A DNA stretch of 54,669 nt from Azovibrio sp. (GTDB taxonomy: Bacteria; Pseudomonadota; Gammaproteobacteria; Burkholderiales; Rhodocyclaceae): contig JAOAIO010000006.1 in NCBI GenBank assembly GCA_026414665.1, positions 1-54,669 of the forward strand, given 5' to 3'. The notes under the pieces are model-generated. The model saw only the letters and a list, made by a program, of their open reading frames with translations. It was not told the DNA's origin and did not search any database. The translations under genes were made by a program, and so were the position numbers. Within the stretch, counting starts at the first letter, position 1; each line of letters opens with the position of its first letter. Below, piece after piece: positions 1 to 9,036 of the stretch.

Positions 1-60
1 GTCCATGACGTAGCGCCCCTGGGGAGTTTGCAGCCATGTTGCCATGCCCTGAATTGACAT
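1..60 (-). CDS. SAM-dependent methyltransferase, N-terminal fragment
   Basis: Only the first 20 codons lie in the window. Read on the minus strand from an ATG at 60, they include WLQTPQGRYVMD. Short N-termini of this W-L-x-T-P-x-G-R-Y type are typical of the class I methyltransferase that is often divergent from gloB in betaproteobacteria. The neighbour is gloB, whose start lies 28 bp away on the other strand, which fits. The catalytic part lies outside the window, so the assignment rests on the N-terminal motif and the gene order alone. Confidence 0.5.
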   Translation of the reverse strand, partial: MSIQGMATWLQTPQGRYVMD

Positions 61-88
61 TGGAGTCGCTTCGCAGAATAGTTGCGGG

Positions 89-847
89 ATGTTCGAGATT
101 ATTGCCATTCCCGCATTCCGGGACAATTACATTTGGGCCGTGCGCACGGCGCATGAGGCGGTCATCGTCGATCCGGGCGATGCCGTGCCGGTGCTGGACT
201 GGCTCGCCCGCGAACGGGTGCGCCTTGAAGCCGTGCTCATCACCCATCACCACTCGGATCATTGCGGCGGGCTGCCCGCTTTGCTGGCGCGCTTTTCCGA
301 CCTCGCCGTTTTTGGGCCGGCGGCGGAGTCTATCACAGGCGTGAACCGTCCTCTGTCCGGCGGCGAACGCATTCGCGTCCTCGCGCGCGACATCGACGTG
401 CTCGCCGTGCCCGGACATACCCGCGGCCACCTCGCCTATCGCCTCGATGCCGCGCTGTTCTGCGGCGACACCCTATTCGGCGCCGGTTGCGGCCGGCTCT
501 TCGAGGGCACGCCCGAGCAGATGTTTGCGGCCCTGGAGAAAATCGCCGCGCTGCCGGATGCCACACGCATTTACGCCGCGCACGAATACACCTTGCAGAA
601 TCTGGCTTTTGCCGCCCAGGTCGAGCCGCACAACGCCGCCATCGCGGCGCGCATCGAGGCCGCCCAGGCGTGCCGGGCCGCGGGGCAACCGACCCTGCCG
701 TCGACCTTGGCGGAGGAAAAGGCGACCAATCCCTTCTTGCGCTACCGCGTGGCGGCCGTGGCCGAGGCGGCGCACCGGCGCGACCCGACAGCCGGCTCGC
801 CGGTTCGGGTGTTTGCCGCTCTGCGCGCCTGGCGCGATGTGTTTTGA
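89..847 (+). CDS. gloB: Hydroxyacylglutathione hydrolase (glyoxalase II)
   Basis: A cytosolic metallo-beta-lactamase-fold hydrolase of 252 residues that splits S-D-lactoylglutathione into D-lactate and glutathione, the second step of methylglyoxal detoxification. The metal-binding motif THHHSDH is at residues 52-58. Further metal ligands are visible in the VPGHTRGH and FCGDTLF segments, and AAHEYTLQN matches the family's C-terminal half. The length is normal for GloB. The start is the ATG that opens MFEIIAIPAF, the usual N-terminus. It is divergent from a methyltransferase and ends 2 bp before a convergent response regulator. Its product D-lactate could feed the D-lactate dehydrogenase encoded near 33-35 kb, but that link is inference. 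Confidence 0.95.
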   Translation: MFEIIAIPAFRDNYIWAVRTAHEAVIVDPGDAVPVLDWLARERVRLEAVLITHHHSDHCGGLPALLARFSDLAVFGPAAESITGVNRPLSGGERIRVLARDIDVLAVPGHTRGHLAYRLDAALFCGDTLFGAGCGRLFEGTPEQMFAALEKIAALPDATRIYAAHEYTLQNLAFAAQVEPHNAAIAARIEAAQACRAAGQPTLPSTLAEEKATNPFLRYRVAAVAEAAHRRDPTAGSPVRVFAALRAWRDVF

Positions 848-849
848 GC

Positions 850-1221
850 CTAGCAGGGAAGCGCCGCCAGCGTGTCGATGATCTTGGCGGCGTTAAAGGG
901 CTTGATGATGAAGCCGCTCGCGCCCAGGCGCATCGCCTCTTGCACGTTGCTTGCGCTGGGCGTGCCGGTGATCATGACCACGCGCGTGGCGGGTTGAAGC
1001 TGGCGAATCTCGCGCAACGCCTCGAGCCCGTCCATTTCTGGCATGACCACGTCGAGGCAGACGATTTCCGGTTGATGACGCTTCACCATTTCCAGCGCGG
1101 CGATGCCGGTACGGGCCTCGGCCACCACGGTGAAGCGTTCGTCGCTGCGCAGGATGGCGCGCAACAAGGCGCGCATGACATCGTTGTCATCGACGATGAG
1201 TACGGTGCGGGCGATAGGCAT
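850..1221 (-). CDS. Single-domain response regulator (CheY-like)
   Basis: A 123-residue stand-alone receiver domain. The acidic pocket is D11/D12, the phosphorylatable aspartate is D57 in LDVVMPEMDG, and the switch residues T85 and K107 (IIKPF) are present, so it should be phosphorylatable. It has no output domain and must act by protein contact. It lies 7 bp downstream of a REC-GGDEF gene on the same strand, so the two are probably co-transcribed and may share one histidine kinase. No kinase or chemotaxis gene is in the window, so the input signal is unknown. Confidence 0.9.
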   Translation of the reverse strand: MPIARTVLIVDDNDVMRALLRAILRSDERFTVVAEARTGIAALEMVKRHQPEIVCLDVVMPEMDGLEALREIRQLQPATRVVMITGTPSASNVQEAMRLGASGFIIKPFNAAKIIDTLAALPC

Positions 1222-1228
1222 GGAGGGC

Positions 1229-2179
1229 TTATCCGGTAACGGCGAGGGGAAGGTGCGCGATGCGATTGCGGCCTTGGTGCTTGGCGTGGTAGAGCGCTTC
1301 GTCGGCGTCCCGCAGCAGGCGCTGATAAGGCGTGCTGCGGCAGGCCGCGAGCGTGGCGGCGCCGATGCTGATGCTCACTACCGCGTGTGGCGAATCGGGG
1401 TGCGGAATGGCGAGCGCGAGCACGGCTTGGCGCAGGCGCTCGGCGACGTGCAGGGCGCCGTCGAGACGGGTGTCCGGCAGGATCACGGCGAATTCCTCGC
1501 CGCCGTAGCGGGCTGCCAGGTCACCGCCGCGGTCGAGCGTTTGCGCCAGGCTGCGAGCCACGAGGCGCAGGCAGTCATCGCCGGCCTGGTGTCCGAAACG
1601 ATCGTTGAATTGTTTGAAATGATCGACATCGCAAAGGAGTAGGGCGAGTTCGCCCTGGGTGCGCAAGGTGCGCCGCCATTCGCGCGCCATGGTCTCGTCG
1701 AATTGACGTCGGTTGGCGATGCCCGTGAGGCCATCGACCGAGGACAGGCGCCGCAATTCCTGGTTGGCGCTGTCGAGGCGGCGCGCGAGCACCACGAGCG
1801 AGGTGCGCATCTGGATGATGCGCTGCATGGCGCGAATCTTGGCGTTGAGCACGACTTCGCTGATCGGCTTGAACAGGTAGTCGTCGCCGCCGGCGGCGAT
1901 GCCGCGCGCCATGTCGGTGTCGCTATTGAGGACCGAGAGAAAGAGAATGGGGGTCCAATCGCCGTGCGTCTCCATCTGGCGCAGACGGGTGGCGACCTGA
2001 AAGCCGTCGAGGCCGGGTAACACGACATCGAGCAGGACTAGGTCGGGGCGTTCCGTTTTGAACAGCTCGAGGGCGGTGTCGCCATCCTGGCAGGGTATCG
2101 GCGTGTGTCCCTGCTGGGACACGATTTCGCAGAGCAGTTGCAGGCTACTTTGCGTATCTTCCACGACCAGGATTTTCAT
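1229..2179 (-). CDS. Response regulator with diguanylate cyclase output (REC-GGDEF)
   Basis: A 316-residue protein made of an N-terminal receiver domain (about 1-120, phospho-acceptor D51 in LLDVVLPGLDG), a helical linker, and a GGDEF domain (about 150-310). The signature GGEEF at 226-230 is intact. An RxxD inhibitory site (RGGD, 217-220) lies exactly five residues upstream, so product feedback by cyclic di-GMP is likely. The expected activity is synthesis of c-di-GMP from two GTP, controlled by phosphorylation. I chose the ATG that opens MKILVVED. An ATG 30 bp upstream is also in frame but adds only a non-conserved leader. It probably forms an operon with the downstream CheY-like gene. Confidence 0.92.
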   Translation of the reverse strand: MKILVVEDTQSSLQLLCEIVSQQGHTPIPCQDGDTALELFKTERPDLVLLDVVLPGLDGFQVATRLRQMETHGDWTPILFLSVLNSDTDMARGIAAGGDDYLFKPISEVVLNAKIRAMQRIIQMRTSLVVLARRLDSANQELRRLSSVDGLTGIANRRQFDETMAREWRRTLRTQGELALLLCDVDHFKQFNDRFGHQAGDDCLRLVARSLAQTLDRGGDLAARYGGEEFAVILPDTRLDGALHVAERLRQAVLALAIPHPDSPHAVVSISIGAATLAACRSTPYQRLLRDADEALYHAKHQGRNRIAHLPLAVTG

Positions 2180-2263
2180 GGCGAGCGAGGTAAGCGGCGA
2201 GGTCCGCATTCTAGCAGGGTTGCGGCAGCGTAGAATATTGCCTTTTCATGAGGACGTATTGAG

Positions 2264-3580
2264 GTGAACGACGCGCTGTTGCTTGCCGTGCTGGTGTTGC
2301 AAGGGCTCTTGCTCGGGCTGTGTTGGTGGGGGCGGCGTCAGAGCGGCGAGCCGCTCGCGGCATTGCGCCGCGATGTCGAGGCGGCTATCGAGCGCGTGGC
2401 GCGCGAGCAGCGTGAGCTGTGGGCTCAGGCGCGGCGTGACAGCGCCGAGGCCGAATACCGCGAGCGCGAGGAGCGTTCGCGCGCGAATGCCCGCCTGGCC
2501 CAAAGCCTGGGCCAGCACGTTGGGCAGCTAGGCGAGCTACAGGGTGAGCGGCTTGCCGCCTTCGCACGCGAGCTGGGGCGCTTGTCGGACGGCCTCGAAC
2601 AACGCTTCGCGGAGTTGCGGGCCAGCGTCGAAGCGCGGCTGCAAGCCATTCAGGCCGACAATGCCGGTCAGCTCGAGGCCATGCGCCAGACCGTGGATGA
2701 GAAGCTACATGCCTCGCTCGAGCAGCGTCTGGGCGAGTCCTTCCGCCTCGTCAGCGAGCGCCTCGAAGTCGTGCATCGCGGTCTGGGCGAGATGCAGGCG
2801 CTGGCGGCTGGGGTAGGCGATCTGAAGCGGGTGTTGAGCAATGTCAAGACGCGTGGCTCCTGGGGTGAGTTGCAGCTGGGTAGCCTGCTCGAACAGCTGC
2901 TCGCGCCCGGGCAATATGCAAGTCATGTCGCGCCTCGACCGGGTAGCCTGGAGCGGGTCGAGTTCGCCATCCGACTGCCCGGGCCGGACGAGGCGCATCC
3001 GGTGTGGTTGCCGATCGACGCGAAGTTCCCGCTCGAGGATTACCAGCGCCTGCTCGATGCCCAGGAGCAAGGCGATGCCGCCGCGGTCGAGGCAGCGGCG
3101 CGCGCCATCGAGGCCCGGCTCAAGCTCGAGGCGCGCAGCATCCGCGAAAAATATGTGGCGCCGCCGCATACCACCGATTTCGCCATCCTCTACCTACCCA
3201 TCGAGGGCTTGTACGCCGAAGCCCTGCGCCGTCCTGGTCTCGTCGATGCCTTGCAGCGCGATTGGCGCGTCAGTCTAGCGGGCCCCACGACCCTGGCGGC
3301 GCTCATCAACAGCTTGCAAATGGGCTTTCGCACGCTTGCCATCGAGCGCCGTTCTGCCGAGGTGTGGGCCTTGCTCGGCGCGGTCAAGCGCGAATTCGGC
3401 AAGTTTGGCGAGGCGCTTGCCCATACCCGGCGCAAGCTCGATGAGGCGGCGAGCAGCATTGGCCGGGCGGAGACCCGGAGCCGCGTCTTGTCGCGCCAGC
3501 TCGATGCGGTCGAGGCGCTGCCCGGCGCCGCAAAGCCGGACGACAGCGCCTGGGAGAGCGATGTCGAGGCTAAGACGTGA
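2264..3580 (+). CDS. rmuC: DNA recombination protein RmuC
   Basis: A 438-residue protein with the RmuC layout: one N-terminal membrane-anchor segment (residues about 2-22), a long charged coiled coil (about 30-190), then the conserved RmuC domain with SNVKTRGSWGE and LPIDAKFPLEDY. RmuC limits DNA inversions and is related to nuclease folds. The precise reaction is not established. The start is GTG at 2264, because it places the hydrophobic segment at the very N-terminus. The last 4 bp (GTGA) overlap the start of the next gene, which suggests translational coupling. Confidence 0.93.
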   Translation: MNDALLLAVLVLQGLLLGLCWWGRRQSGEPLAALRRDVEAAIERVAREQRELWAQARRDSAEAEYREREERSRANARLAQSLGQHVGQLGELQGERLAAFARELGRLSDGLEQRFAELRASVEARLQAIQADNAGQLEAMRQTVDEKLHASLEQRLGESFRLVSERLEVVHRGLGEMQALAAGVGDLKRVLSNVKTRGSWGELQLGSLLEQLLAPGQYASHVAPRPGSLERVEFAIRLPGPDEAHPVWLPIDAKFPLEDYQRLLDAQEQGDAAAVEAAARAIEARLKLEARSIREKYVAPPHTTDFAILYLPIEGLYAEALRRPGLVDALQRDWRVSLAGPTTLAALINSLQMGFRTLAIERRSAEVWALLGAVKREFGKFGEALAHTRRKLDEAASSIGRAETRSRVLSRQLDAVEALPGAAKPDDSAWESDVEAKT

Positions 3581-4020
3581 GCTTTTCGACGGCCTTGCAG
3601 CGCGCTTACCGCGATACGCGTTACTGGGTGTTCCTGCCCAATGCCTGTTTCGAGCTGCGTGTCGGACGGCGTCATCCCGAGCTCGATGCCTGGCTCGCAC
3701 GTCGCGGGCTGTCTTGCTGGAGCCTGCTGACGGCCTGGAATCCCGCTTCGTGCCGGCTGCCACTGGGGCGCAATCGGTGGCGTCAAGCACGCCTGACGGC
3801 GGCGCTCCGGGCGCGTGGCTTTGCCGTGTTCGCCGGTGAAAATCGCGCTGCCGCAGGCGATTGGCCGGTCGAAGCCAGCTGCTTCGTGCCTGGTATGAGC
3901 TTAAGAGAGGCTCGCCGCTGGGCCCGGGCTTTTGGCCAGAATGCGTTTTTGGCGGCCAAGCGCAAGCGGGCCGCGGCGCTATTGTGGACCGGGCGCGCTT
4001 CTGTAATACTTTCGGCCTAG
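3577..4020 (+). CDS. DUF3293 domain-containing protein
   Basis: A 147-residue soluble protein that resembles DUF3293: an aromatic N-terminal part (YRDTRYWVF) and a central LLTAWNPAS motif where the family has an ITAWNP-like sequence. It has no signal peptide and no membrane segment. The GTG start overlaps the rmuC stop by 4 bp, so it is almost certainly expressed with rmuC. The function of the family is unknown to me. Confidence 0.75.
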   Translation: MSFSTALQRAYRDTRYWVFLPNACFELRVGRRHPELDAWLARRGLSCWSLLTAWNPASCRLPLGRNRWRQARLTAALRARGFAVFAGENRAAAGDWPVEASCFVPGMSLREARRWARAFGQNAFLAAKRKRAAALLWTGRASVILSA

Positions 4021-4048
4021 TGCATTTTCCCGGACGGGCGCTTTCACC

Positions 4049-6442
4049 ATGACAAAAACGATAGGACGCTTCGCGGTGATCCGGGAACTGGGGCGGGGCG
4101 CCCAGAGCATCGTCTATCTTGCCTTCGATCCACAGCTAGAGCGCGAGGTAGCCGTCAAGACCCTGCACTTTAGCCAGCCCGATCCACAGCAGAATGCCGC
4201 GCTGCTCGCCGAGGCGCGCATGGTGAGCAAATTGCGCCACCCTGGCATCGTGCCTATTTACGAGGCGGGCGAGGCGGATGGCGATGTGTTCTTGGTGTTC
4301 GAGTATGTGCCAGGGGAAAACTTGGCCTTGCATCTGCGCCGTCATGGGGCTTTGCCGGTTGCCCAGGCGGCGAGCTTGATGCGTGCCATTCTCGCCGCCA
4401 TCGCGCACGCGCACGCGCACGGCATCATTCACCGCGATCTCAAGCCGAGCAACATTCTCATGGATGAAAGTGGCGTGCCCCGGGTCATGGATTTCGGCAT
4501 TGCCACCCATGCCGCCACGGCAGGCGCGGATGCAGAGCGCTTTACCGGCACGCCGGCCTACATGGCGCCGGAATACATTGCCCGGCGCGTCATCAGCGCC
4601 CAGACCGACATCTTCGCGGCTGGGCTGATCTTGTTTGAGATGCTCACCGGTCGGCGCGCCATTCAAGGCGACAATCTCCCGCAGATCTTGAGCCAGATCG
4701 TGCATGAGAACATCGTCCTGCCCGATGGGCGGTTCGATGATCGGATCGGCGACATCCTGCTCAAGGCCACGGCCCGTTTGCCGGAGCAGCGCTACCAGAG
4801 CGCAAGCCAATTCCTGCAAGCGTTGGATGCCTACTTGCAGCCCGAGGAGGAGGGCGCGGCGAGCGGCGCGCATCAGAGCACGGTCGATTTCCTGCTACGG
4901 CGCTTGCGTCACAAAGGCGATTTCCCGGCCTTGTCGGAGTCGGTCAGCGCCATCAACAAAATCACGTCGAGTGAGACCGAGAGCATCGCCAAGCTCTCTA
5001 GCTCGATCCTCAAGGATTTCTCGCTCACCAACAAAATTTTGCGGCTCGTCAATTCCGCGCATTTCCGTCAAGCGGGGGGCGGCAACATCAGTACCGTCTC
5101 CCGGGCCGTGATCGTGCTGGGCTTCGATGCCGTGCGCACTATCGCCGTGACGGTGTTGCTGTTCGAGCATTTGCAGAATAAGGCCAATGCCCGCCAGCTG
5201 CAGGAAGAATTCCTACGCGCCAATATGGCCGGCCTGCTGGCCAAGGGTGTGGCGCAGCATCAGCAAGGTCGGGGCGAGCAGGAGCAGCCTTTCATCTGCG
5301 CCATGTTTCACAATCTGGGACGGCTTCTAGCGCAGTATTACCTGGCTGAGGAAAGCGAGGAGATTCGTAAGCTGATGCTGCAAAAGGAGCTGTCCGAAGA
5401 GGCCGCTGCCTTGCAGGTGCTGGGCGTGAGCTTCGAGGAGCTGGGCATTGGCATCGCCCGTAGTTGGGGCTTTCCCAGTCTCATCGTCAATAGTATGCGG
5501 CGCTTGCCGCCTGGAACGGTGCGTAAGCCGGCTACGCTCGAGGAGCGGATGCAGGTGCTTTCGGCCTTTGCCAATGCGCTTTGCGAAGTATTGGCAACGG
5601 CGCCAGCCGAAGCGCGTGACAAAGCGCTGCTCAAAGTGTCCAGCCGCTTCGCGGCTTCTGTGCCGCTAAGCGAGGCAGCACTCAAGGATACGATTGCCAC
5701 GGCGGTGGACGAAATCAACGAGTTCGCCCGCATCGTCCGCATCAATCTAGCGCAGACGCAGTTCGGGCGGCAGCTGCGTAAGCTCGGGAGCGCCACTGGC
5801 TTGGCGGAGACGACAGAAACTGGCGTGGCCGCTGCCGACGACGATGCGCTCGACGCGGCGCGACTCGGCGCGGACAATCCGCTCGGGTTCGATACGGGCA
5901 ACTTTGGCGCGGAGGGGCAAAAGGCCGCGGATGCCCAGGCCATCCTCGCCGCTGGCATCCAGGACATCAGCAATTCCTTGGTCGAGGGCTTCAAGCTCAA
6001 CGACATCTTGCGCATCATCCTGGAAACCATGTACCGCGCCATGGGCTTCAAGCGCGTTCTGCTCTGCATCAAGGACGCGCGTCACAACGTGATGCAAGGC
6101 CGCTTCGGCTTTGGTCCGGAAGCAACGGAATTGGCCAAGCAGTTCCGCTTCACGCTAAATTTCACCCCGGACATCTTCCATGCGGCGACTTCCAAGGGGG
6201 TGGATATCCTCATCAGCGACATCGACGATCCCAAGATCGCCAGCCGCATCCCGGATTGGTATCGCAAGCTCGTGCCGTCCAAGACCTTCGTGGTTCTGCC
6301 CTTGAACATCAAGAACAGCCCGGTAGCGCTGATCTATGCCGATCGCGACGAGGCGGGCAGCATCGAAATCAGCGAAAAGGAATTGTCGCTTCTGCGCACC
6401 CTGCGCAACCAGGCCGTGCTGGCCATCAAGCAAGTCGGCTGA
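4049..6442 (+). CDS. Serine/threonine protein kinase fused to HDOD and GAF domains
   Basis: A 797-residue signalling protein. Residues about 6-265 are a Hanks-type kinase: glycine loop around GRGAQS (15-20), ATP lysine K37, catalytic loop HRDLKPSN starting at H128 with D130, DFG at 148-150, and an APE-like MAPEY. All key catalytic residues are present. Residues about 280-500 are an HDOD domain, a degenerate HD-phosphohydrolase fold used as a signalling scaffold (SILKDFSLTNKILRLVNSA). After a linker, residues about 630-795 look like a GAF domain (small-molecule sensing). No transmembrane helix is visible, so it should be cytoplasmic. It stands alone and ends 15 bp before the convergent bamD. 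Its substrates are unknown. Confidence 0.88.
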   Translation: MTKTIGRFAVIRELGRGAQSIVYLAFDPQLEREVAVKTLHFSQPDPQQNAALLAEARMVSKLRHPGIVPIYEAGEADGDVFLVFEYVPGENLALHLRRHGALPVAQAASLMRAILAAIAHAHAHGIIHRDLKPSNILMDESGVPRVMDFGIATHAATAGADAERFTGTPAYMAPEYIARRVISAQTDIFAAGLILFEMLTGRRAIQGDNLPQILSQIVHENIVLPDGRFDDRIGDILLKATARLPEQRYQSASQFLQALDAYLQPEEEGAASGAHQSTVDFLLRRLRHKGDFPALSESVSAINKITSSETESIAKLSSSILKDFSLTNKILRLVNSAHFRQAGGGNISTVSRAVIVLGFDAVRTIAVTVLLFEHLQNKANARQLQEEFLRANMAGLLAKGVAQHQQGRGEQEQPFICAMFHNLGRLLAQYYLAEESEEIRKLMLQKELSEEAAALQVLGVSFEELGIGIARSWGFPSLIVNSMRRLPPGTVRKPATLEERMQVLSAFANALCEVLATAPAEARDKALLKVSSRFAASVPLSEAALKDTIATAVDEINEFARIVRINLAQTQFGRQLRKLGSATGLAETTETGVAAADDDALDAARLGADNPLGFDTGNFGAEGQKAADAQAILAAGIQDISNSLVEGFKLNDILRIILETMYRAMGFKRVLLCIKDARHNVMQGRFGFGPEATELAKQFRFTLNFTPDIFHAATSKGVDILISDIDDPKIASRIPDWYRKLVPSKTFVVLPLNIKNSPVALIYADRDEAGSIEISEKELSLLRTLRNQAVLAIKQVG

Positions 6443-6457
6443 AACCGCTGGGCGGGC

Positions 6458-7327
6458 TTAGAAGACCTGCCACCAGGGTTTCTTTTGCTCCAGCCCCTGG
6501 GCGTAGTAACGGCTATTGGGGAAATTGAGGCGCATCACCCGCTCCGCATCGGCGCGTAGCTCTTCCATGCCCAGCTTGTCGTAAGCCTGGACCAGAATGT
6601 AGAGCGCCTCTTCCTGGGCTGGGGTATTGGGATAGTGCTTGAGCACGTACTGGCTACGGTTCGCCGCCGCGATGTAAGCGCCGCGCTTGATGTAATAGCG
6701 GGCCACATGCACCTCGTGCGCGGCCAGCGCATTGACGAGATAGTTCATGCGCTGGATGGCATCCGGCGTGTATTTGCTGTTGGGAAAGCGCTGTACCAGC
6801 TCGCGGAAGGTGTCGAAGGATTCACGGGCCGACTTGGGGTCACGCTCGGTTTGGTCTTGGGTATTGAGATAGCCCATGAAACCGAGATCCTCGTTGAAGG
6901 TGATGAGCCCTTTCAGGTAGTACATGTAATCGACGTGCGGGTGGTTCGGGTGCAGCTTGATGAAGCGGTCGCACGCCGCCAGCGCCGAGGCGGGATCGCC
7001 ATTCTTCCAGTGCGCGTAGGCGACTTCCATCTGCGCCTGCTGCGCCAAGCGGCCATAGGGATAGCGCGATTCGAGCTTTTGGTAGAGCTTGATCGCCTCT
7101 TCCCAATTGTTGTCGCCGAAGGCCGACTTGGCTTCGGAGTACAATCGGTTCGCCGACCAGCCGGCCGTCTTGTCGATCTCTTCCGGTAGCAAGCTGCAGC
7201 CGGCCAGCAGGCTAAAGGACAGCGCCAGGGCCAGGCGCCGCGCCGCAGTCCGCCACCTGCTCGTGGTGGGGCGAGAAGAAACTGCGCTGCACAACTGCTT
7301 GGGGTCGAGCCCGGCTACACTTCGCAT
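6458..7327 (-). CDS. bamD: Outer membrane protein assembly factor BamD
   Basis: A lipoprotein subunit of the BAM complex, which inserts beta-barrel proteins into the outer membrane. The N-terminus has a basic region, a hydrophobic stretch and the lipobox LLAGC. The cysteine would be lipidated after cleavage. The remainder is TPR-like helical repeats with family landmarks such as [20 protein letters not shown] and RFPNSKY. The start is uncertain. The ATG at 7327 gives an unusually long n-region of about 30 residues and lies only 2 bp from the divergent rluD ATG. An ATG at 7369 would overlap rluD. A TTG 33 bp inside (QLCSAV) is a possible alternative. Confidence 0.93.
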   Translation of the reverse strand: MRSVAGLDPKQLCSAVSSRPTTSRWRTAARRLALALSFSLLAGCSLLPEEIDKTAGWSANRLYSEAKSAFGDNNWEEAIKLYQKLESRYPYGRLAQQAQMEVAYAHWKNGDPASALAACDRFIKLHPNHPHVDYMYYLKGLITFNEDLGFMGYLNTQDQTERDPKSARESFDTFRELVQRFPNSKYTPDAIQRMNYLVNALAAHEVHVARYYIKRGAYIAAANRSQYVLKHYPNTPAQEEALYILVQAYDKLGMEELRADAERVMRLNFPNSRYYAQGLEQKKPWWQVF

Positions 7328-7329
7328 AT

Positions 7330-8280
7330 ATGAACTTTCCTGAAGAAAATCCCGAAGATTATAGCCCAAGCCCCGAGGAGGGGCTGTGGGTTCCCGAAAG
7401 CGAGGCCGGGCGGCGTCTCGATCAGGTGCTGGCTTCGCTGTTGCCGCAGTATTCGCGCAATCGCCTGCAAGCCTGGATCAAGGCTGGCCAGGTCCTCGTC
7501 GATGGCGAGGTGGTGCTCGAGGGCAAGCGTAAGGTGCGCGGCGGTGAGTCGCTCATGCTCGTGGCCACTCCCGATCGTGAGCTGTTGGCCCAGACGCCAG
7601 AGGATATCCCGCTCGATGTGTGCTTCGAAGACGAGGCGCTGCTCGTCATCAACAAACCGGCTGGCATGGTCGTGCATCCGGGGAGCGGCAATTGGAGCGG
7701 CACCCTGATGAATGCCTTGCTGCATTACGATCCGCGCCTGGCCAACCTGCCGCGGGCCGGCATCGTGCATCGGCTCGACAAGGATACGAGCGGCCTCTTG
7801 GTCGTGGCGCGTACGCTCGCCGCGCAAACTGACCTGGTACGGCAGCTACAGGCCCGGAGCGTGAAGCGCGAGTACCTCGCCGTGGCCGTCGGCGTGCCGC
7901 GCGGCGATGGTCGCATCGACGCGCCGATCGGCCGCCATCCGTTGCAGCGCACGCGCATGGCGGTCGTGCCGGGCGGCAAGCCGGCCATTACCCATTACCA
8001 GGTGCTGGCGGCTTATGCTGGTGGGGCGAGCTTGCTGTGCTGTCGCCTAGAAACCGGGCGTACGCATCAGATCCGGGTGCATCTGGCCTGGCTTGGCCAC
8101 CCGTTATTGGGAGATCCCGTGTATGGCAAGCCCCAGCCAGGCTTGCCAAACTTTACGCGCCAGGCGCTGCATGCCACCCGCTTGGGCCTGGTGCACCCTG
8201 TCAGCGGCGCTGCGCTTGCTTGGGAGGCGCCCGTGCCGGCCGATATGCGGGCGTTACTCGATGTCCTTGGCCCTGCCTGA
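7330..8280 (+). CDS. rluD: 23S rRNA pseudouridine(1911/1915/1917) synthase RluD
   Basis: A 316-residue RluA-family enzyme that converts uridines of helix 69 in 23S rRNA to pseudouridine. An N-terminal S4 RNA-binding domain (about 20-80, [18 protein letters not shown]) precedes the catalytic domain. The active-site motif [11 protein letters not shown] carries the catalytic aspartate D150. [20 protein letters not shown] is the usual C-terminal core. The gene is divergent from bamD, a common arrangement in proteobacteria. Its last 20 bp overlap the start of pgeF. Confidence 0.95.
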   Translation: MNFPEENPEDYSPSPEEGLWVPESEAGRRLDQVLASLLPQYSRNRLQAWIKAGQVLVDGEVVLEGKRKVRGGESLMLVATPDRELLAQTPEDIPLDVCFEDEALLVINKPAGMVVHPGSGNWSGTLMNALLHYDPRLANLPRAGIVHRLDKDTSGLLVVARTLAAQTDLVRQLQARSVKREYLAVAVGVPRGDGRIDAPIGRHPLQRTRMAVVPGGKPAITHYQVLAAYAGGASLLCCRLETGRTHQIRVHLAWLGHPLLGDPVYGKPQPGLPNFTRQALHATRLGLVHPVSGAALAWEAPVPADMRALLDVLGPA

Positions 8281-9007
8281 GCTCATCCTGCCGGACTGGC
8301 CGGCGCCGGCCCAGGTGCGGGCTTTGCAGACGACGCGCCGCGGCGGTGTCAGTCAGCCGCCTTATGCGAGCTTCAATCTCGGGGGACACGTCGGCGACCG
8401 GCCCGAGGCCGTCGCGGCTAACCGGGCTTGTCTAGAGCACTATTTACCAGCTGCTCCCACTTGGTTGGAGCAAGTGCATGGCACGCATGTACTCGCCTTG
8501 CCGGCGACCGGGGCCGGGCCATGGCTGGCGGATGCCGCCTTTACCCGCCAGGCGGGCGTGGTCTGCGCGGTGCTGAGCGCCGATTGCCTGCCGGTGTTGT
8601 TGTGCGATCGACGCGGCACTGCGGTGGCGGCGGCGCACGCCGGCTGGCGGGGCTTGCTCGCCGGTGTGCTGGAAGCGACCGTGGCCGCGCTCGGTGTGCC
8701 GGGCGCGGAGCTCATGGCCTGGCTGGGGCCGGCCATCGGGGAGGAAGCTTTCGAGGTAGGCGAGGAGGTGCGTGCCGCCTTCGTGCGCCGGGATGCGGCG
8801 GCGGCCGCACATTTCAGGATGGCATCTGGGGGCAAGTACCGCGCCGATCTGTGCGGCTTGGCCCGGCAGCGGCTCGCGGCTTGCGGCATTACTGCGATTC
8901 ATGGCGGGCAGTGGTGCACCTGGCGCGATGCGGAGCGCTTTTTTTCATATCGGCGGGATGGCGTGACCGGTAGGATGGCCAGCCTGATTTGGCTTGATCG
9001 CGTATAA
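8261..9007 (+). CDS. pgeF: Peptidoglycan editing factor / purine nucleoside phosphorylase-like laccase-domain protein (YfiH)
   Basis: A 248-residue member of the YfiH/PgeF (Cu-oxidase_4) family. Landmarks are [19 protein letters not shown] and AHAGWRGL, which carry the metal-binding His and Cys residues, and the C-terminal [14 protein letters not shown]. Family members have been described as purine nucleoside phosphorylases and, in E. coli, as hydrolases that remove wrongly incorporated L-serine from peptidoglycan precursors. Which role applies here cannot be read from the sequence. The start at 8261 opens [14 protein letters not shown] and overlaps rluD by 20 bp, the usual rluD-pgeF operon. 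Confidence 0.92.
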   Translation: MSLALPELILPDWPAPAQVRALQTTRRGGVSQPPYASFNLGGHVGDRPEAVAANRACLEHYLPAAPTWLEQVHGTHVLALPATGAGPWLADAAFTRQAGVVCAVLSADCLPVLLCDRRGTAVAAAHAGWRGLLAGVLEATVAALGVPGAELMAWLGPAIGEEAFEVGEEVRAAFVRRDAAAAAHFRMASGGKYRADLCGLARQRLAACGITAIHGGQWCTWRDAERFFSYRRDGVTGRMASLIWLDRV

Positions 9008-9008
9008 T
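9003..9008 (+). promoter_or_regulatory. Candidate -10 element before the ZIP gene
   Basis: A perfect TATAAT overlaps the pgeF stop codon and lies 28 bp before the GTG start of the ZIP transporter gene. No good -35 hexamer is found 16-18 bp upstream, so this is only a candidate promoter. Confidence 0.3.
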
Positions 9009-9036
9009 CGCCCTCCCTTTTTTGGGCCTCGTTTCC

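Noticed and set aside
262-1239. Long plus-strand ORF of 325 codons over gloB and the response regulator
   Set aside because: Arg/Ala-rich translation typical of a high-GC shadow; both underlying genes have strong family motifs.
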